A stretch of 64,000 nucleotides of DNA from Leptospira saintgironsiae. GTDB taxonomy: Bacteria; Spirochaetota; Leptospiria; Leptospirales; Leptospiraceae. Where the stretch lies: positions 930,001-994,000 of the forward strand of contig NZ_NPDR01000001.1 in NCBI RefSeq assembly GCF_002811765.1, in the 5' to 3' direction. A program made the translations under genes and the position numbers. Positions 7,463-17,200 of the stretch are shown here, in pieces. How positions within the stretch are numbered: the stretch's first letter is position 1; each line of letters starts with the position of its first letter. Below the pieces are notes generated by a model. It made no database searches. It was not told where the DNA came from and worked only from the letters and a program-made list of their open reading frames with translations.

Positions 7463-8092
7463 TTAATCTGACTTAGTGCCCCAAACTTCTTTCACATAAT
7501 CCTCTCTTCCGGAACCCTTTCTGTATTGTTTATAATGCGAAGGGTTCTTTTTATAATAATCCTGATGATATTCTTCTGCTGGATAAAATTCTGATGCAGG
7601 CAATATTTCGACGGCGATCGGAGAAGAAAATTTTTTAGAAGCTCCTATTTTATCCTTAAACTCCTGAGCCAATTTTCTTTCAGATTCATTCTTATAATAA
7701 ATAGCTGCTCTGTATTGATTGCCTCTATCTGCGAATTGTCCTCCTGAATCAGTTGGATCTATCTGTCTCCAATATGTGTCCAAAAGTTTTGTATAATCGA
7801 TTTTTTTAGGATCGTAAGTGATCAGCACTGATTCTCTATGTCCTGTTCTTCCATAACCTACATCTTCGTACGTTGGATTTTTCTCTTTTCCGCCAGTGTA
7901 TCCTGAAACTACAGATATGACACCGGGTAGTTTTTCGAACGGTCCTTCCATACACCAAAAACATCCACCTGCAAAAATGGCTGTCTCCGTTTTCGGATTT
8001 TCTTTCGAGACAAGTATATTCGAAAAACTAAATATTATGAATATTATAAGTATGGATTCTAATCTTATAAGTTTGAACAAATTTGTTCTCAT
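7463..8092 (-). CDS. msrA: Peptide methionine sulfoxide reductase MsrA, exported
   Basis: MsrA reduces the S-form of methionine sulfoxide in oxidised proteins. The active-site signature AGGCFWCMEGPFEKLPGV carries catalytic C44 (C47 beside it), followed by VVSGYTGG. The family helix QYRAAIYYKNESERKLAQE, the YHQDYYKKNPSHY motif and the Y/W-rich end are present. The N-terminus is basic and then strongly hydrophobic (LESILIIFIIFSFSNILVSK), so the enzyme is probably exported or membrane-anchored and repairs envelope proteins. The ATG at 8092 is preferred because GAGGAA lies just upstream. An in-frame ATG at 8104 adds four residues. Confidence 0.93.
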   Translation of the reverse strand: MRTNLFKLIRLESILIIFIIFSFSNILVSKENPKTETAIFAGGCFWCMEGPFEKLPGVISVVSGYTGGKEKNPTYEDVGYGRTGHRESVLITYDPKKIDYTKLLDTYWRQIDPTDSGGQFADRGNQYRAAIYYKNESERKLAQEFKDKIGASKKFSSPIAVEILPASEFYPAEEYHQDYYKKNPSHYKQYRKGSGREDYVKEVWGTKSD

Positions 8093-8297
8093 GTGGTTCC
8101 TCATAGTTTCATTTTTTTATGAATTTTTAATCTAACTATTCTTACTGATCACTTGTTCGTATTTTGATTTTTTGCAAAAAATCCTGGTAAGCACAAGTTA
8201 TCTCAATTTTAGTAGTTATGGATACTTTCGACTGACGTCGGAAAAAGTTACGGACTTATCAACCGTTTCCAATTCTGGGTTTTTATTCTTAATAGAA

Positions 8298-8303
8298 TAT
8301 AAT
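8298..8303 (+). promoter_or_regulatory. Candidate -10 box for the SulP-carbonic anhydrase gene
   Basis: A perfect TATAAT lies 28 bases before the ATG at 8326. No good -35 was recognised. Transcription would start near 8310, leaving a leader of only about 15 bases without a Shine-Dalgarno. Confidence 0.45.
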
Positions 8304-8325
8304 ATGCCCGCCCGTGCGAGTATCG

Positions 8326-10557
8326 ATGAATTTAAAAACAAAACAATTTCTTTCCAACCTTCCTTACGATCTTTCCTCAAGTATCGCAGTTTTTCTTGTA
8401 GCTATTCCTCTTTGTTTGGGGATTGCTCATGCGTCTGGAGCTCCTTTATTTTCAGGGATTATCTCTGGTTTTATAGGTGGGATCGTAGTAGGAACCTTCA
8501 GTAAATCCGCCTTAAGTGTCTCAGGGCCCACGGCAAGTTTGACTGCGATTGTTCTTTCAGGTATTAAAGATCTGGGAAATTTCGAAGCATTTCTTCTCGC
8601 ACTTTTAATTGCGGGAATGATACAAACTTTGCTTGGGATCTTAAGAACGGGAGCCTTATCCGCTTATCTTCCTTCTGCTACGGTAGTCGGAATGTCTGTC
8701 GCGATCGGATTACTTTTAGTTATCAAACAATTACCTCACTTGATCGGTTATGACGTGGAGGAATTCGGGGTAGAAGAATTCGATATCACTAAAGAAGACG
8801 TAAACGAATCTTATCACGATCCTCACGAAGCAAAAGAGACGAACTCTCTCATGTTGCTTGTGCATGCGTTCCGGAATTTACAGAGTAATGTATTAATAAT
8901 TGGGATAATTTCACTTCTATCTTTCTGGGTTTGGGATAGATATTTTGCCAAAAAATTCAAATATGTTCCTGCGTCTTTAGTGGCGATCATACTGGGAACA
9001 GGTTCGAATTTACTTTTAGGTCATCTTCTTCCTGGAGGAACTTTAACTCAGGATCACTTAGTTACTCTTCCCATTTTTAAAAATCCTTCTGAACTATTTG
9101 CTCATTTGGATTTTCCGAATTTCTCCTATTGGGACCAAGCTCCCGTATGGACCTTGGCATTGACGATCGCGTTTGCTTCTTCTTTAGAGTCATTACTTTC
9201 TGTTGAAGTGGTGGATAAACTAGATGAAGAGAATCGCAAAACTCCAATGTCCCAGGAATTGATCGCACAAGGTTTAGGGAATATGGCCTGCGGACTTGCG
9301 GGAGGAATCCCGATTACAAGTGTGGTAGTCAGAGGTTCAGTAAACGCTTCTTCCGGTGCAAAAACCAAATTTTCTGCAATCTTTCATGGTGCGTGGATAG
9401 GGATTAGTGTATTACTTTTTCCTAAATTTATGAATACCATTCCTTTGGCGTCTCTGGCTGCGATCTTAACTTTTACAGGTCTAAAACTCGCAAAACCTGC
9501 GATGTTTAAGCTGATGTTCCAAAAAGGATATTCTCAGTTCCTGCCATTCTTGGCCACTGTGGTCGTTACATTCTTCACTAATGTTTTGATCGGAACATTC
9601 TGCGGTATCTTGGTAGCCTTAGTTTTCGTTTTATATGAAGATCATAGAACTGCAATCTTTAGAGAAGAGCGTCATGGTAAGTTTAGAAGGATCGTTTTAG
9701 GGGAAAACTTAGGCTTCTTCCATAAGGCAAAGATCAAGGCGGTTTTAGAAAGTCAACCTTCTGGGATCACCTTGGAGATAGACGGAACTAGAACATTACA
9801 TATGGATCAGGATATTAAAGAGCTGATCCACGAATTTAGAAAAAATGCCCACCGTAAAGGGATTACGGTGATCCTAGGAGGGATACCGAATATGGAAAAT
9901 GATATCGAATCCTTGAAAAAAGAAATGAGCGAGTCTTATCAAAAATTATTAAAGAATAACCAAGAATGGGTGGAGGAGAGGACTGCAGAAGATCCTGAAT
10001 TTTTTGCAAGACATGCAGAAGGCCAAACTCCTCAAACATTATTCATTGGATGCAGCGACTCCAGGGTTCCAGTGAATGTGATCACTAAGACAAATCCTGG
10101 AGAAATTTTCGTAACCAGGAATATCGCTAATGTGGTGTCTGTGGACGATATGTCTCTATTCAGTGTAGTTCAATATGCGATCGATGCATTAAACGTAAAA
10201 CATATCATTGTTTGCGGTCATACCGGCTGCGGTGGGGTAAGGGCTGCTCTTCAAGGAAAGGCTGCCGGGCTCATAGACAACTGGATCACTCATATTAAGG
10301 ATGTGTATCTGAAACATAGAGAAGAATTGGATGCTCTTCCTGAAGACAAAAGAGAAGAAAGGCTGATCCACCTGAATGTTGCAGAACAGGTAGTGAATTT
10401 ATACAAGACCGGAATGATACAGAATGCTTTGGCGAAGTACGGATTTCCAGAGATACACGGTTGGGTTTATGATATCCGGAACGGACAGATCAGTGAAGTA
10501 GATTATAAGGACATTCTCTCCAAGGAACTTGGAGGATTGTACGGTTATTCTAAATAG
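8326..10557 (+). CDS. SulP-family transporter fused to a beta-carbonic anhydrase
   Basis: A 743-residue fusion. Residues about 1-430 form a SulP/SLC26-type transporter with many membrane segments; its opening SSSIAVFLVAIPLCLGIAHA and the STAS-preceding GTFCGILVALVFVLYED are typical. A degenerate STAS-like segment (about 455-530) follows. The C-terminal 190 residues are a beta-class carbonic anhydrase with zinc ligands in CSDSR (C576) and HTGCGG (H632, C635), plus the Asp-Arg dyad of CSDSR. The architecture implies bicarbonate or anion import coupled to CO2/HCO3- interconversion. The ATG at 8326 is used; an in-frame GTG at 8314 is possible. The 3' end overlaps the convergent Rnk-like gene by 8 bases. 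Confidence 0.93.
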   Translation: MNLKTKQFLSNLPYDLSSSIAVFLVAIPLCLGIAHASGAPLFSGIISGFIGGIVVGTFSKSALSVSGPTASLTAIVLSGIKDLGNFEAFLLALLIAGMIQTLLGILRTGALSAYLPSATVVGMSVAIGLLLVIKQLPHLIGYDVEEFGVEEFDITKEDVNESYHDPHEAKETNSLMLLVHAFRNLQSNVLIIGIISLLSFWVWDRYFAKKFKYVPASLVAIILGTGSNLLLGHLLPGGTLTQDHLVTLPIFKNPSELFAHLDFPNFSYWDQAPVWTLALTIAFASSLESLLSVEVVDKLDEENRKTPMSQELIAQGLGNMACGLAGGIPITSVVVRGSVNASSGAKTKFSAIFHGAWIGISVLLFPKFMNTIPLASLAAILTFTGLKLAKPAMFKLMFQKGYSQFLPFLATVVVTFFTNVLIGTFCGILVALVFVLYEDHRTAIFREERHGKFRRIVLGENLGFFHKAKIKAVLESQPSGITLEIDGTRTLHMDQDIKELIHEFRKNAHRKGITVILGGIPNMENDIESLKKEMSESYQKLLKNNQEWVEERTAEDPEFFARHAEGQTPQTLFIGCSDSRVPVNVITKTNPGEIFVTRNIANVVSVDDMSLFSVVQYAIDALNVKHIIVCGHTGCGGVRAALQGKAAGLIDNWITHIKDVYLKHREELDALPEDKREERLIHLNVAEQVVNLYKTGMIQNALAKYGFPEIHGWVYDIRNGQISEVDYKDILSKELGGLYGYSK

Positions 10558-10957
10558 CGGCCGGCTGGTAGAGTAGTTCTTGGACTCTTAGGTATTTGTC
10601 CATTCCATTGATCTCCCAACGAACTACTTCTCCTACTCTAGCGCCTAATACTGCAGAACCGTGAGCAGAGAATAAGGAAAGTTTACCGTTAGCAGAAGCA
10701 TTTTCAGTATAATCGTCAGGATATACTAAGGTAAATTGGAATGCTTCTGCGTTTCCAAGGTCTTTAAGCACGAATTTAGAATTCATCGTGATCAGATCTT
10801 GGGGAACTTGATTCTGATCTATCTTTTTAGCCTTGGATAGCGTCTTACGTATAATTTCTAAAATGCTTGGTTGAACTACTGCTGCTTGGGCGGAAACCTC
10901 AAGGGTCGAAAGAATCCTTTGATGATCATTCCTAGAAAGAAATCTTTTGCCACTCAT
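10550..10957 (-). CDS. GreA/GreB-family elongation factor-like protein (Rnk-like)
   Basis: A 135-residue protein with a short helical N-terminus and a C-terminal FKBP-like domain of the GreA/GreB/Rnk family (about 55-130). The signature region reads FTLVYPDDYTENASANGKLS, then HGSAVLGARVGEVVRWE. The N-terminal segment is too short to be the full coiled coil that reaches the polymerase active site. It is therefore closer to Rnk (regulator of nucleoside diphosphate kinase), which binds RNA polymerase without cleavage-stimulating activity. GGGGAGGT lies eight bases before the ATG. It is convergent with the transporter fusion and probably monocistronic. Confidence 0.8.
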   Translation of the reverse strand: MSGKRFLSRNDHQRILSTLEVSAQAAVVQPSILEIIRKTLSKAKKIDQNQVPQDLITMNSKFVLKDLGNAEAFQFTLVYPDDYTENASANGKLSLFSAHGSAVLGARVGEVVRWEINGMDKYLRVQELLYQPAAI

Positions 10958-11136
10958 AACGCAGTACCTCCCCTATAAAACAAATCCGAAACTTACATAT
11001 CCGCATAATGTACTCAAGCGTTTTTCCTTTTCTTGAATTTTACGAAAATTGCATTCGATTATGCGACATAGGATTTCTTCTTTCTTATAAATTATACTAA
11101 ACGAAAGATAAGTTTCGTTCGACATAAGAAGAAGAC

Positions 11137-11718
11137 ATGTTCCTGACTTTGTTCCAGCCGACTAGAAATAAATCCTTCGCATTAGTTAAATACCTGTTTC
11201 GTCTGGTTCGCAAAGACATCCGACCTATACTCATACTCCCTAAAGGAAGTTTGAGTCTTGAAGATGGACTTAGTTTCGGAAGAATGATCTCCAGAATTTC
11301 TAATCATCGTGCATCAGCAGTGTTGGGCTTCGCAGAAAATTTTTCGCAGGGCACTCACTTCTGCAAAGAGATCAGATCCGGTACTCTTGGTCATGCGGGG
11401 AGAGAACTTCCTATCTTTGTGGATGTTACTAGACTTGGTCTTGGCTCTAAGTCCGAAGATTTAGAAGAGGCCATCCTAGGTTTGGGGGAAAATTGGAGCA
11501 GGATTTTTCCTCTGACTTGTTTTCTAGAAATAGGAAGGGACAGTTCCAGACTGGAAGAGGCAAGCGGTCGCACATCTCTATTCAAGATTTCTTCTTTAGT
11601 AATGGAAAGAAAGGGAAAGGACTGGAGGTCTCTCAAGAGTGAGAAGAAGGATGAGGATCCGTACGGGGACTGGACCTACGAACTGATCTCGGATCTTCTT
11701 CCTGATCGAGGCGTTTGA
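11137..11718 (+). CDS. Hypothetical protein, 193 residues
   Basis: Not recognised. The protein is soluble-looking and mixed in charge. It has a basic N-terminal 30 residues (YLFRLVRKDIRPILILPKGS), a middle with FVDVTRLGLGSKSEDLEEAI, and an acidic end. No signal peptide, membrane helix or cysteine pair was seen. Its promoter may include the TATACT at about 11091 in the AT-rich upstream region. A terminator-like hairpin with a T-run follows the stop at 11740-11769, so it is probably transcribed alone. Codon use looks like that of its neighbours. Confidence 0.6.
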   Translation: MFLTLFQPTRNKSFALVKYLFRLVRKDIRPILILPKGSLSLEDGLSFGRMISRISNHRASAVLGFAENFSQGTHFCKEIRSGTLGHAGRELPIFVDVTRLGLGSKSEDLEEAILGLGENWSRIFPLTCFLEIGRDSSRLEEASGRTSLFKISSLVMERKGKDWRSLKSEKKDEDPYGDWTYELISDLLPDRGV

Positions 11719-11739
11719 AATTTTTTTCCAAATATGAAT

Positions 11740-11769
11740 AAGACCCATCAGGACAGGTCTTTATTTTTT
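11740..11769 (+). terminator. Intrinsic terminator after the 193-residue hypothetical gene
   Basis: AAGACC (11740-11745) pairs with GGTCTT (11756-11761) across a 10-base loop and is followed by TATTTTTT. It lies 22 bases after the stop codon. Confidence 0.7.
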
Positions 11770-11876
11770 AGGGGCCAAGCTAGGGGGTATTTCATATTTT
11801 TAATTGAAGTTTTTTCGATCTCGGTCTTGACTGATAAAAATTTTGCCCCTAATGGGGAAGAGCAGGTTGATCTTGC

Positions 11877-12407
11877 ATGATCGAAAGACGCACGAACAAG
11901 TTCGGGGAAAACGGAATCTTCGCCTCTCAACCAATCGCTAAGGGAACTTTATTGTTCAGCTATAGCGAATGGATCGAAGATGAGGAATTCGGATGGAAAG
12001 TACTCTCCGTCTCGGAAGCCGATGAACTTCCAGAAGAGGAGAAGGAAATCTTCATGAAATACGGCTATGACGTAGACTTCGGCCTAGTCACTGGACCTTC
12101 CGGACCTGAATTTGTTATCAATCATTCCAACTTTATGAACCATTCCTGCGATCCGAACATGTGGTACGATCAAATGGACAATATTATAGCCAAAAGGGAT
12201 ATAGAAGTTGGGGAAGAACTGAATATCGACTACGGTAACTTCGTAGTGAACTTCGACCAGACTTTTGAATGCGCTTGTGGGTCTCCTAACTGCCGTAAAT
12301 ACATCCGCAAGGACGATTGGAAAGTTTTACTACCTCAGTACAATCTTAACTTTCCGACCTTCATGCATAAGGAAATTAAGAAGATCCTAGTAAAAGTCCC
12401 TGCTTAA
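11877..12407 (+). CDS. SET-domain protein (lysine methyltransferase-like)
   Basis: A 176-residue protein consisting of a SET domain with a post-SET zinc motif. The N-terminus GENGIFASQPIAKGTLLFSY is the SET-N strand region. NHSCDPN at about residues 88-94 is the pseudoknot motif that binds S-adenosylmethionine. GEELNIDYG is the second pseudoknot element with the catalytic tyrosine. CACGSPNC at about 131-138 is a post-SET cysteine cluster. SET enzymes methylate lysines, and in bacteria the targets are mostly unknown. Both key motifs are intact, so it is probably active. Its ancestry may be eukaryotic (inference). It is convergent with the UPF0316 gene. Confidence 0.9.
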   Translation: MIERRTNKFGENGIFASQPIAKGTLLFSYSEWIEDEEFGWKVLSVSEADELPEEEKEIFMKYGYDVDFGLVTGPSGPEFVINHSNFMNHSCDPNMWYDQMDNIIAKRDIEVGEELNIDYGNFVVNFDQTFECACGSPNCRKYIRKDDWKVLLPQYNLNFPTFMHKEIKKILVKVPA

Positions 12408-12433
12408 GGGGCTTCTTCTTTATAGATCCGGGA

Positions 12434-13024
12434 TCATTTCCTGATCCTGGATTGCCTTCTCCATAGGATGCGGGCAAAACTTTCTCCTTCCTGTCCGGAA
12501 GTCTTCCAAAGTTCCGGATCGCTTGTTTTACGAGCATTTTCAATCGTATAAAAGGCCCCAGGTGCTGTTCCTTTCAGAATTCCAAGTACAATGGGTATAT
12601 CCTTTCTTCTTAATAAGGATAGAATGACTTTAACCGGTCCTCTGGCGCCTTGTGCTTCCAGTGTGGTGGTGCGGTAGCCTGCTTGGGTCAGGTTCTGGAC
12701 AATTTCATCTCCTTTTTCCGGAACGATGATGCGGATGAGTGAATGTCCTAAAGCGAGTTTTTCTTCTACCACCATTCCTAAAAAAGTGCCAGTAGCAAAT
12801 CCACCTGCGTATGCGATGTAACAGAATACATTGCTTAGGTTTCTCATGATCTGAGTGATTACGATTAACCAGAGAAGTACTTCTACAAAGCCAAGCATTG
12901 CCGCGAGGATCTTTCTTTCTCTGGAGATTAGAATAATGCGGACTGTGCCTATGCTTACGTCCGTCATTCTGGCTAAATAAATTCCGAGTGGTAAAACTAA
13001 ATAATCAAAGGCCCAGTTAGGCAT
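12434..13024 (-). CDS. UPF0316 (YebE/DUF2179-type) membrane protein
   Basis: A 196-residue protein with three N-terminal membrane segments (about 10-30, 38-58 and 64-84) and a soluble C-terminal domain. The signature LARMTDVSIGTVRIILISRE and GFVEVLLWLIVITQI matches UPF0316/DUF5698. The C-terminal GYRTTTLEAQGARGPVKVIL is the small DUF2179 domain found in YitT-like proteins, perhaps ligand-binding. Function is unknown. It starts only 39 bases after the last gene of the LigB-like operon on the same strand, so read-through co-transcription is possible. Confidence 0.82.
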   Translation of the reverse strand: MPNWAFDYLVLPLGIYLARMTDVSIGTVRIILISRERKILAAMLGFVEVLLWLIVITQIMRNLSNVFCYIAYAGGFATGTFLGMVVEEKLALGHSLIRIIVPEKGDEIVQNLTQAGYRTTTLEAQGARGPVKVILSLLRRKDIPIVLGILKGTAPGAFYTIENARKTSDPELWKTSGQEGESFARILWRRQSRIRK

Positions 13025-13063
13025 TCGATTATTCTGGAGGATCCTGGGCGCTTGGCCAGCAAT

Positions 13064-13378
13064 TTACGGTTTGCAGTAAACTTCTACGGTTTTGGTAGTA
13101 TAGAAGGGGCCGATCAGTGCATGAATGACTAGGTCCACAAAGCCGGTCTTCATGATCACTTCAGGGTGGTTTCTGTCACAGCTTGCTTCCATGGGAGCGC
13201 CAGTAGGATAGATCCCAAAAACTGTACTTCCTTGTTTTACTTTTTTATCCGGACCTGGAGTTTCCTTTGCCAATGCATATGGAGTTTCTCCACCTTTATG
13301 GACCACAGTGGTAGTATGACAGTCCGCAAAAAATCCAAGGAATAGAACTAAGATTAGAATTTTGATTACTTGTAACAT
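13064..13378 (-). CDS. Bor/Iss-like lipoprotein (copy 1, gene D)
   Basis: A 104-residue lipoprotein. The hydrophobic leader MLQVIKILILVLFLGFFADC ends at C20, the likely lipidation site. The mature part has STVFGIYPTG, a cysteine, then FVDLVIHALIGPFYTTKTVEVYC. This follows the Bor pattern (a short strand, Cys, a central helix, then Y-P/T-L/T-x-x-V-x-V-x-C). Bor/Iss lipoproteins of enteric bacteria are linked to serum survival; that role here is inferred. It overlaps the preceding gene by 13 bases. It is a paralogue of its neighbour and of the equivalent gene at 20513-20866. The start at 13378 is chosen for the signal peptide; a longer reading lies inside the upstream gene. Confidence 0.75.
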   Translation of the reverse strand: MLQVIKILILVLFLGFFADCHTTTVVHKGGETPYALAKETPGPDKKVKQGSTVFGIYPTGAPMEASCDRNHPEVIMKTGFVDLVIHALIGPFYTTKTVEVYCKP

Positions 13379-13746
13379 TCTATCTCCACTGTTTGAGGGG
13401 AATAGATTGCGAGAGTTAACTGTTCCCAAAGTCCATTCCAAAAACTTGTGTATTGATGAACTGATCTAGGACCTTCTGCACAATACTTAGAAGTGTCCAA
13501 TACAAGATTTCCAGGATAAAGTCCGAAGAAGTAGTAGGTATGTTGGATCTTATGAACTTCTCCGCCTTGTTCCGCCTGAGCTGATCTTAAATCCAAAGCA
13601 CGTTTACATTCTCTGGAAGTAGGATAGATCCTACACGCTTCTGGAGGACTTTGAGGATAACGTACCATTGCATGCCTGCAAGATTCCCCGAATCCTAAAC
13701 TTAAGAATGAGATGGCGAGTATTGCTAAAATTTTATCTGCGCGCAA
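13366..13746 (-). CDS. Bor/Iss-like lipoprotein (copy 1, gene C)
   Basis: A 126-residue putative lipoprotein with a leader ending near GFGESC. After a Cys-rich segment (C-RIYPTSRECKRAL) comes the Bor-type core: HTYYFFGLYP, LDTSKYC, then FWNGLWEQLTLAIYSPQTVE and a final Cys. Coliphage lambda Bor has the same order: HHFF, DAAKIC, LLGFITLGIYTPLEARVYC. It starts with TTG, with GGGAGGAAG just upstream, and overlaps the preceding lipoprotein gene by 14 bases. The second operon copy has exactly the same arrangement. Bor/Iss proteins are associated with serum resistance; the function here is inferred. Confidence 0.78.
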   Translation of the reverse strand: MRADKILAILAISFLSLGFGESCRHAMVRYPQSPPEACRIYPTSRECKRALDLRSAQAEQGGEVHKIQHTYYFFGLYPGNLVLDTSKYCAEGPRSVHQYTSFWNGLWEQLTLAIYSPQTVEIECYK

Positions 13747-14218
13747 CTTCTTCCTCCCAAATTACCGAAGCATAACCTGGGCCATGCACTGCGGCGAATA
13801 TTCTGTAAGAAAGAACTTCCGATGGGTTGGAAGATATATGGTTTAATACCAAGGAATAATCTCCTTTTTCAGGATTGTTGATTTCAAGTTTGCAAGGAGA
13901 AAGCTGGCTGATCTTTTCTCCACATTTGATCTTAGAATCGAATAAGATCCCTTTTCTGGATAAGGACACTCCCAGGTCAGGTTTGTCTGTTAGAACTTCT
14001 ATGATAAGAGAAACTCTATCAGCCTGTTTGATCCTAAATCTATATTCCCAAGAACCTTCAAGAATTGTTCCGTCTACTTGGGCCTGGAAAGCAGATGCTT
14101 CCGCTTTGGTAACTTTTTCAAAACGTAATGGTTCGTATCTCTGATCCTCTCTACAATTATAGAGAAGGACCAGAGTGAATAAGCTGAATATCAAACAGAG
14201 GCTTATATTCTTTTTCAT
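13733..14218 (-). CDS. Beta-rich lipoprotein of the LigB-like operon (copy 1, gene B)
   Basis: A 161-residue lipoprotein. The leader is hydrophobic and ends at LLYNC, with Cys22 the likely lipidation site. The mature part reads as a beta sandwich: GSWEYRFRIKQADRVSLIIE, then a Cys pair around IKCGEK and SPCKLEINNPEKGDYSLVL. This resembles a pre-peptidase C-terminal (PPC) fold; I infer this from the pattern only. The end YRIFAAVHGPGYASVIWEEE is almost unchanged in the second operon copy (21212-21685), marking a constrained surface. It starts in an ATGA overlap with the LigB-like gene, so the two are translationally coupled. Confidence 0.75.
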   Translation of the reverse strand: MKKNISLCLIFSLFTLVLLYNCREDQRYEPLRFEKVTKAEASAFQAQVDGTILEGSWEYRFRIKQADRVSLIIEVLTDKPDLGVSLSRKGILFDSKIKCGEKISQLSPCKLEINNPEKGDYSLVLNHISSNPSEVLSYRIFAAVHGPGYASVIWEEEVARR

Positions 14219-17200
14219 AAGTTCTGTTGTCTGTATACTCTCACAGGAGTATTGTTTTTTCCAACACTCACGTAGAGATAATACACACCGCCAGTGCTAA
14301 CAGATACTGCGGAGAATATCTGCTGCACGTTACTGGAATCAGTAAGTCCGTTACCCGCAATCTGAGTCCAAACGTTAGAAGCGGATCCTGGGTTGGTCGT
14401 GTTCGTGCGATAGATTCGGATACCGGCAGGATTATCGAATCCTACATAGAGATACGCTCCGTTCTTAGCCACCATTGTGATCGTTTTGTTGGAGGTATCT
14501 CCGAAGTTGGTGATACCGTTTCCATCGTCTCCTACCACGCTCCAGTCTCCAGCATCACATTCAGTGGCGCCTCCTGTTGCAGTAGGATCACATTTCCAAA
14601 GTTGTGCTCTGCGGTTTGTGTCTGTTCCGTCGGTACATCCTGACACAGTTCCTGCAGTCGTGCGGATTCCACTTGCTTGAGTTCCTTGGATACAAATGGT
14701 TCGAGTCACATATAGTTTATCGTTGTATTCCGCAAACTGAGCGAATGCTCTATCCGCAGGGATCAGATCGTAGAATTTTGCAAGTTCCAAAGAGAACCAA
14801 TTATTCGTAGTGCTATTATGCCATTTGGTATTTGTTCTTGGGCCAATTTCAGTCCAGTCTGCGCAAGTGTTCTTAGTAGAACAAGCGGTTGTAGGACTGG
14901 AAGAATTGGAACGGATAATTGATCCGTTATGCCCAACTGCATGCAAGCCACCATTCGCAGCATAGATCCTATTCTTGAATACGATAGAAGAATCTACTCC
15001 GATATAATATCCCCAGTTAGGACTATTGTTTACATTTCCGGTGCCTCCGTTGGAAGGCCCGCCAAAGTAAGGCATATAATCAATACGTATCCTTCTACCA
15101 TTGCTACCATCGTAAGCATCACAATTGGAACCTGCAGTACAGAAGCCTGTTGTGCCTGATCCAGTATCTGCAGTATTGAATGTGATAAACCCGAAGTCAG
15201 GAGCGTTTAATCCTCCTCCGGTTCCAGTTCCGTCATTACTTGGTTTTGCAAATCCAGGGAATACTCTATCATTCAAAACACTGATAGAAGAAGTTCCTGC
15301 AGTTACAGTTCCAGTAATGGAACCCATATCGATGTACTTATAATTCAGGTTGGTAGAAGTATCGTTCGAGTAGTAGAGATAGTCGAAGTTATAATTCGAT
15401 CCACTTGGAACAGTTCTTGCTGCAGCGATGAAGATATAAGGGTTACTGCTTAAAGAACCTGTTGTGAAAATTCCCCTTCCACTTTCATTGTCCGGACCAC
15501 AACCATTTGCAAGAGTTGCATCATTTTGGGTACAACCAGAATGCCCTAAGGTAACATAAGGTGGAACCGCAATGCTGTTCTCTCGAGTAGTAGCAGAGTT
15601 GGAACTAACGTTAGAAGAATCAGAGTTCTGAGCAGTAGTATCTTTTACGAAGGAGAATTGAACCGACTCAGGATTCGAGCCGTCATAAGCGAAACGTAAT
15701 GCACCATTTCCTGCGTTGTTCGGGCCTGTGTAAATCTTACTGTTAAAGTCTGCAAGGTAACCGAATGTAGATCCGTTTGGATCAATGGAGATAGGCCCAT
15801 CCTCAAAGTTTACAGGAGAAGTTCCACAACCTAAGAAGGAAGCTCTGTCCCTCGGAGAAGATTGGATATTTTCAGAATCTCCCGAGTCACGGATAGATCC
15901 CCAAGAAGTATTATCGAATCCGTCTCCATTTACGTTATTCGCAGCTACGATTGAGTATTGAGCACCAGTTTGTAATAAGCTATGAGTTACGCAGACTTTT
16001 GCGGAATCGGCAGTTGCTCCACCACAAACCACACCATCTAGTATCTTAGCAGAATTGATGGTTCCTAAATTTGTGGTTCCAACAAATGAATAACGGTTTG
16101 CACATTCAGAAGTGCTGCTACATTCTGCGGAGCCGCTTACATTATTACCGGATTTAATCGGCTTGGAGAAGTTGATGATCACGGTACTCGTGCTTGCGCA
16201 AGAAGCAGAACTTACTTTTAATTGCTCTTGTCCCACGAAGTCTGCATAGTTTGCACAACCTAAGTTGTTCGGACTTGCAGAAAGATCTTGGATACCACTC
16301 TTATTCACGATTATCGTATAGTTGGTTCCAGAAGTCTGAGAAGAAGCCAAGGTCAAAGTATAGATTGCTCCACTTCCGCTTACCGAAGAAACGGTGATAT
16401 TAGAAGTAGAAGAGAAGTTGCTATTATTCGAACAAGAACCTGTTACTCCCGAAGTCAGAGCCAATTTATAATTGGAAGCTGTTGTTGCCTGAGTAGCATC
16501 CACGGATTCTGAGAATGTTACTCTCACTGTAGTCGGGCTCAAAGAAACCGCGTTAGATACAGTCGGAGCTGTAGTATCTAAGAACACAACAGTCAACTGA
16601 GTGTTTCCGCTCACTGAGCCGCTTGTTGCAGAGATAGTAACAGTTCCTGCTGCAACACCTGTTGCTCTACCTTCTGTTCCGGAGGCATTACTTATAGTAG
16701 CCTTGCTTGTATCAGAAGAAGCCCAAGTAACAGAAGTTGTTAAGTTCTGAGTAGAACTGTCTGAATAAGTTCCAGTAGCAGTGAAGTCCTTAGTCTGGGT
16801 TGTATACACACTAGTATTCGTAGGAGATACGGCAATCGAAACCAATACTGCCGCCGTTACGGTGAAGTTGGTAGAAGAAGATACTGAACCTAAGGTTGCA
16901 GATATAGTGCTTGTTCCAACTGCAACTGCAGTAGCCACACCTTGGTTTCCATTCGCATTACTGATCGTAGAAGAAGAAGTATTGGAAGAAGCCCAAGTCA
17001 CTTGAGCAGTAATATCCAATGTAGTAGCATCTGAATACACGCCGTTCGCAGTGAATGGAGTGGTGTACCCTTTTGCTAAACTTGAATTGGTTGGAGTGAT
17101 TGAAATACTGTCTAAAGCCGCAGCAGTTACTGTAACGGCAGTATCCGTGCTTGTTACAGAGTTATAACTTGCTGAAATCTGAGTGCTTCCTTCTTGGAGA

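Noticed and set aside
11748..11930. 60-residue minus-strand frame before the SET gene
   Set aside because: It overlaps a terminator and the SET-domain start; no family pattern.
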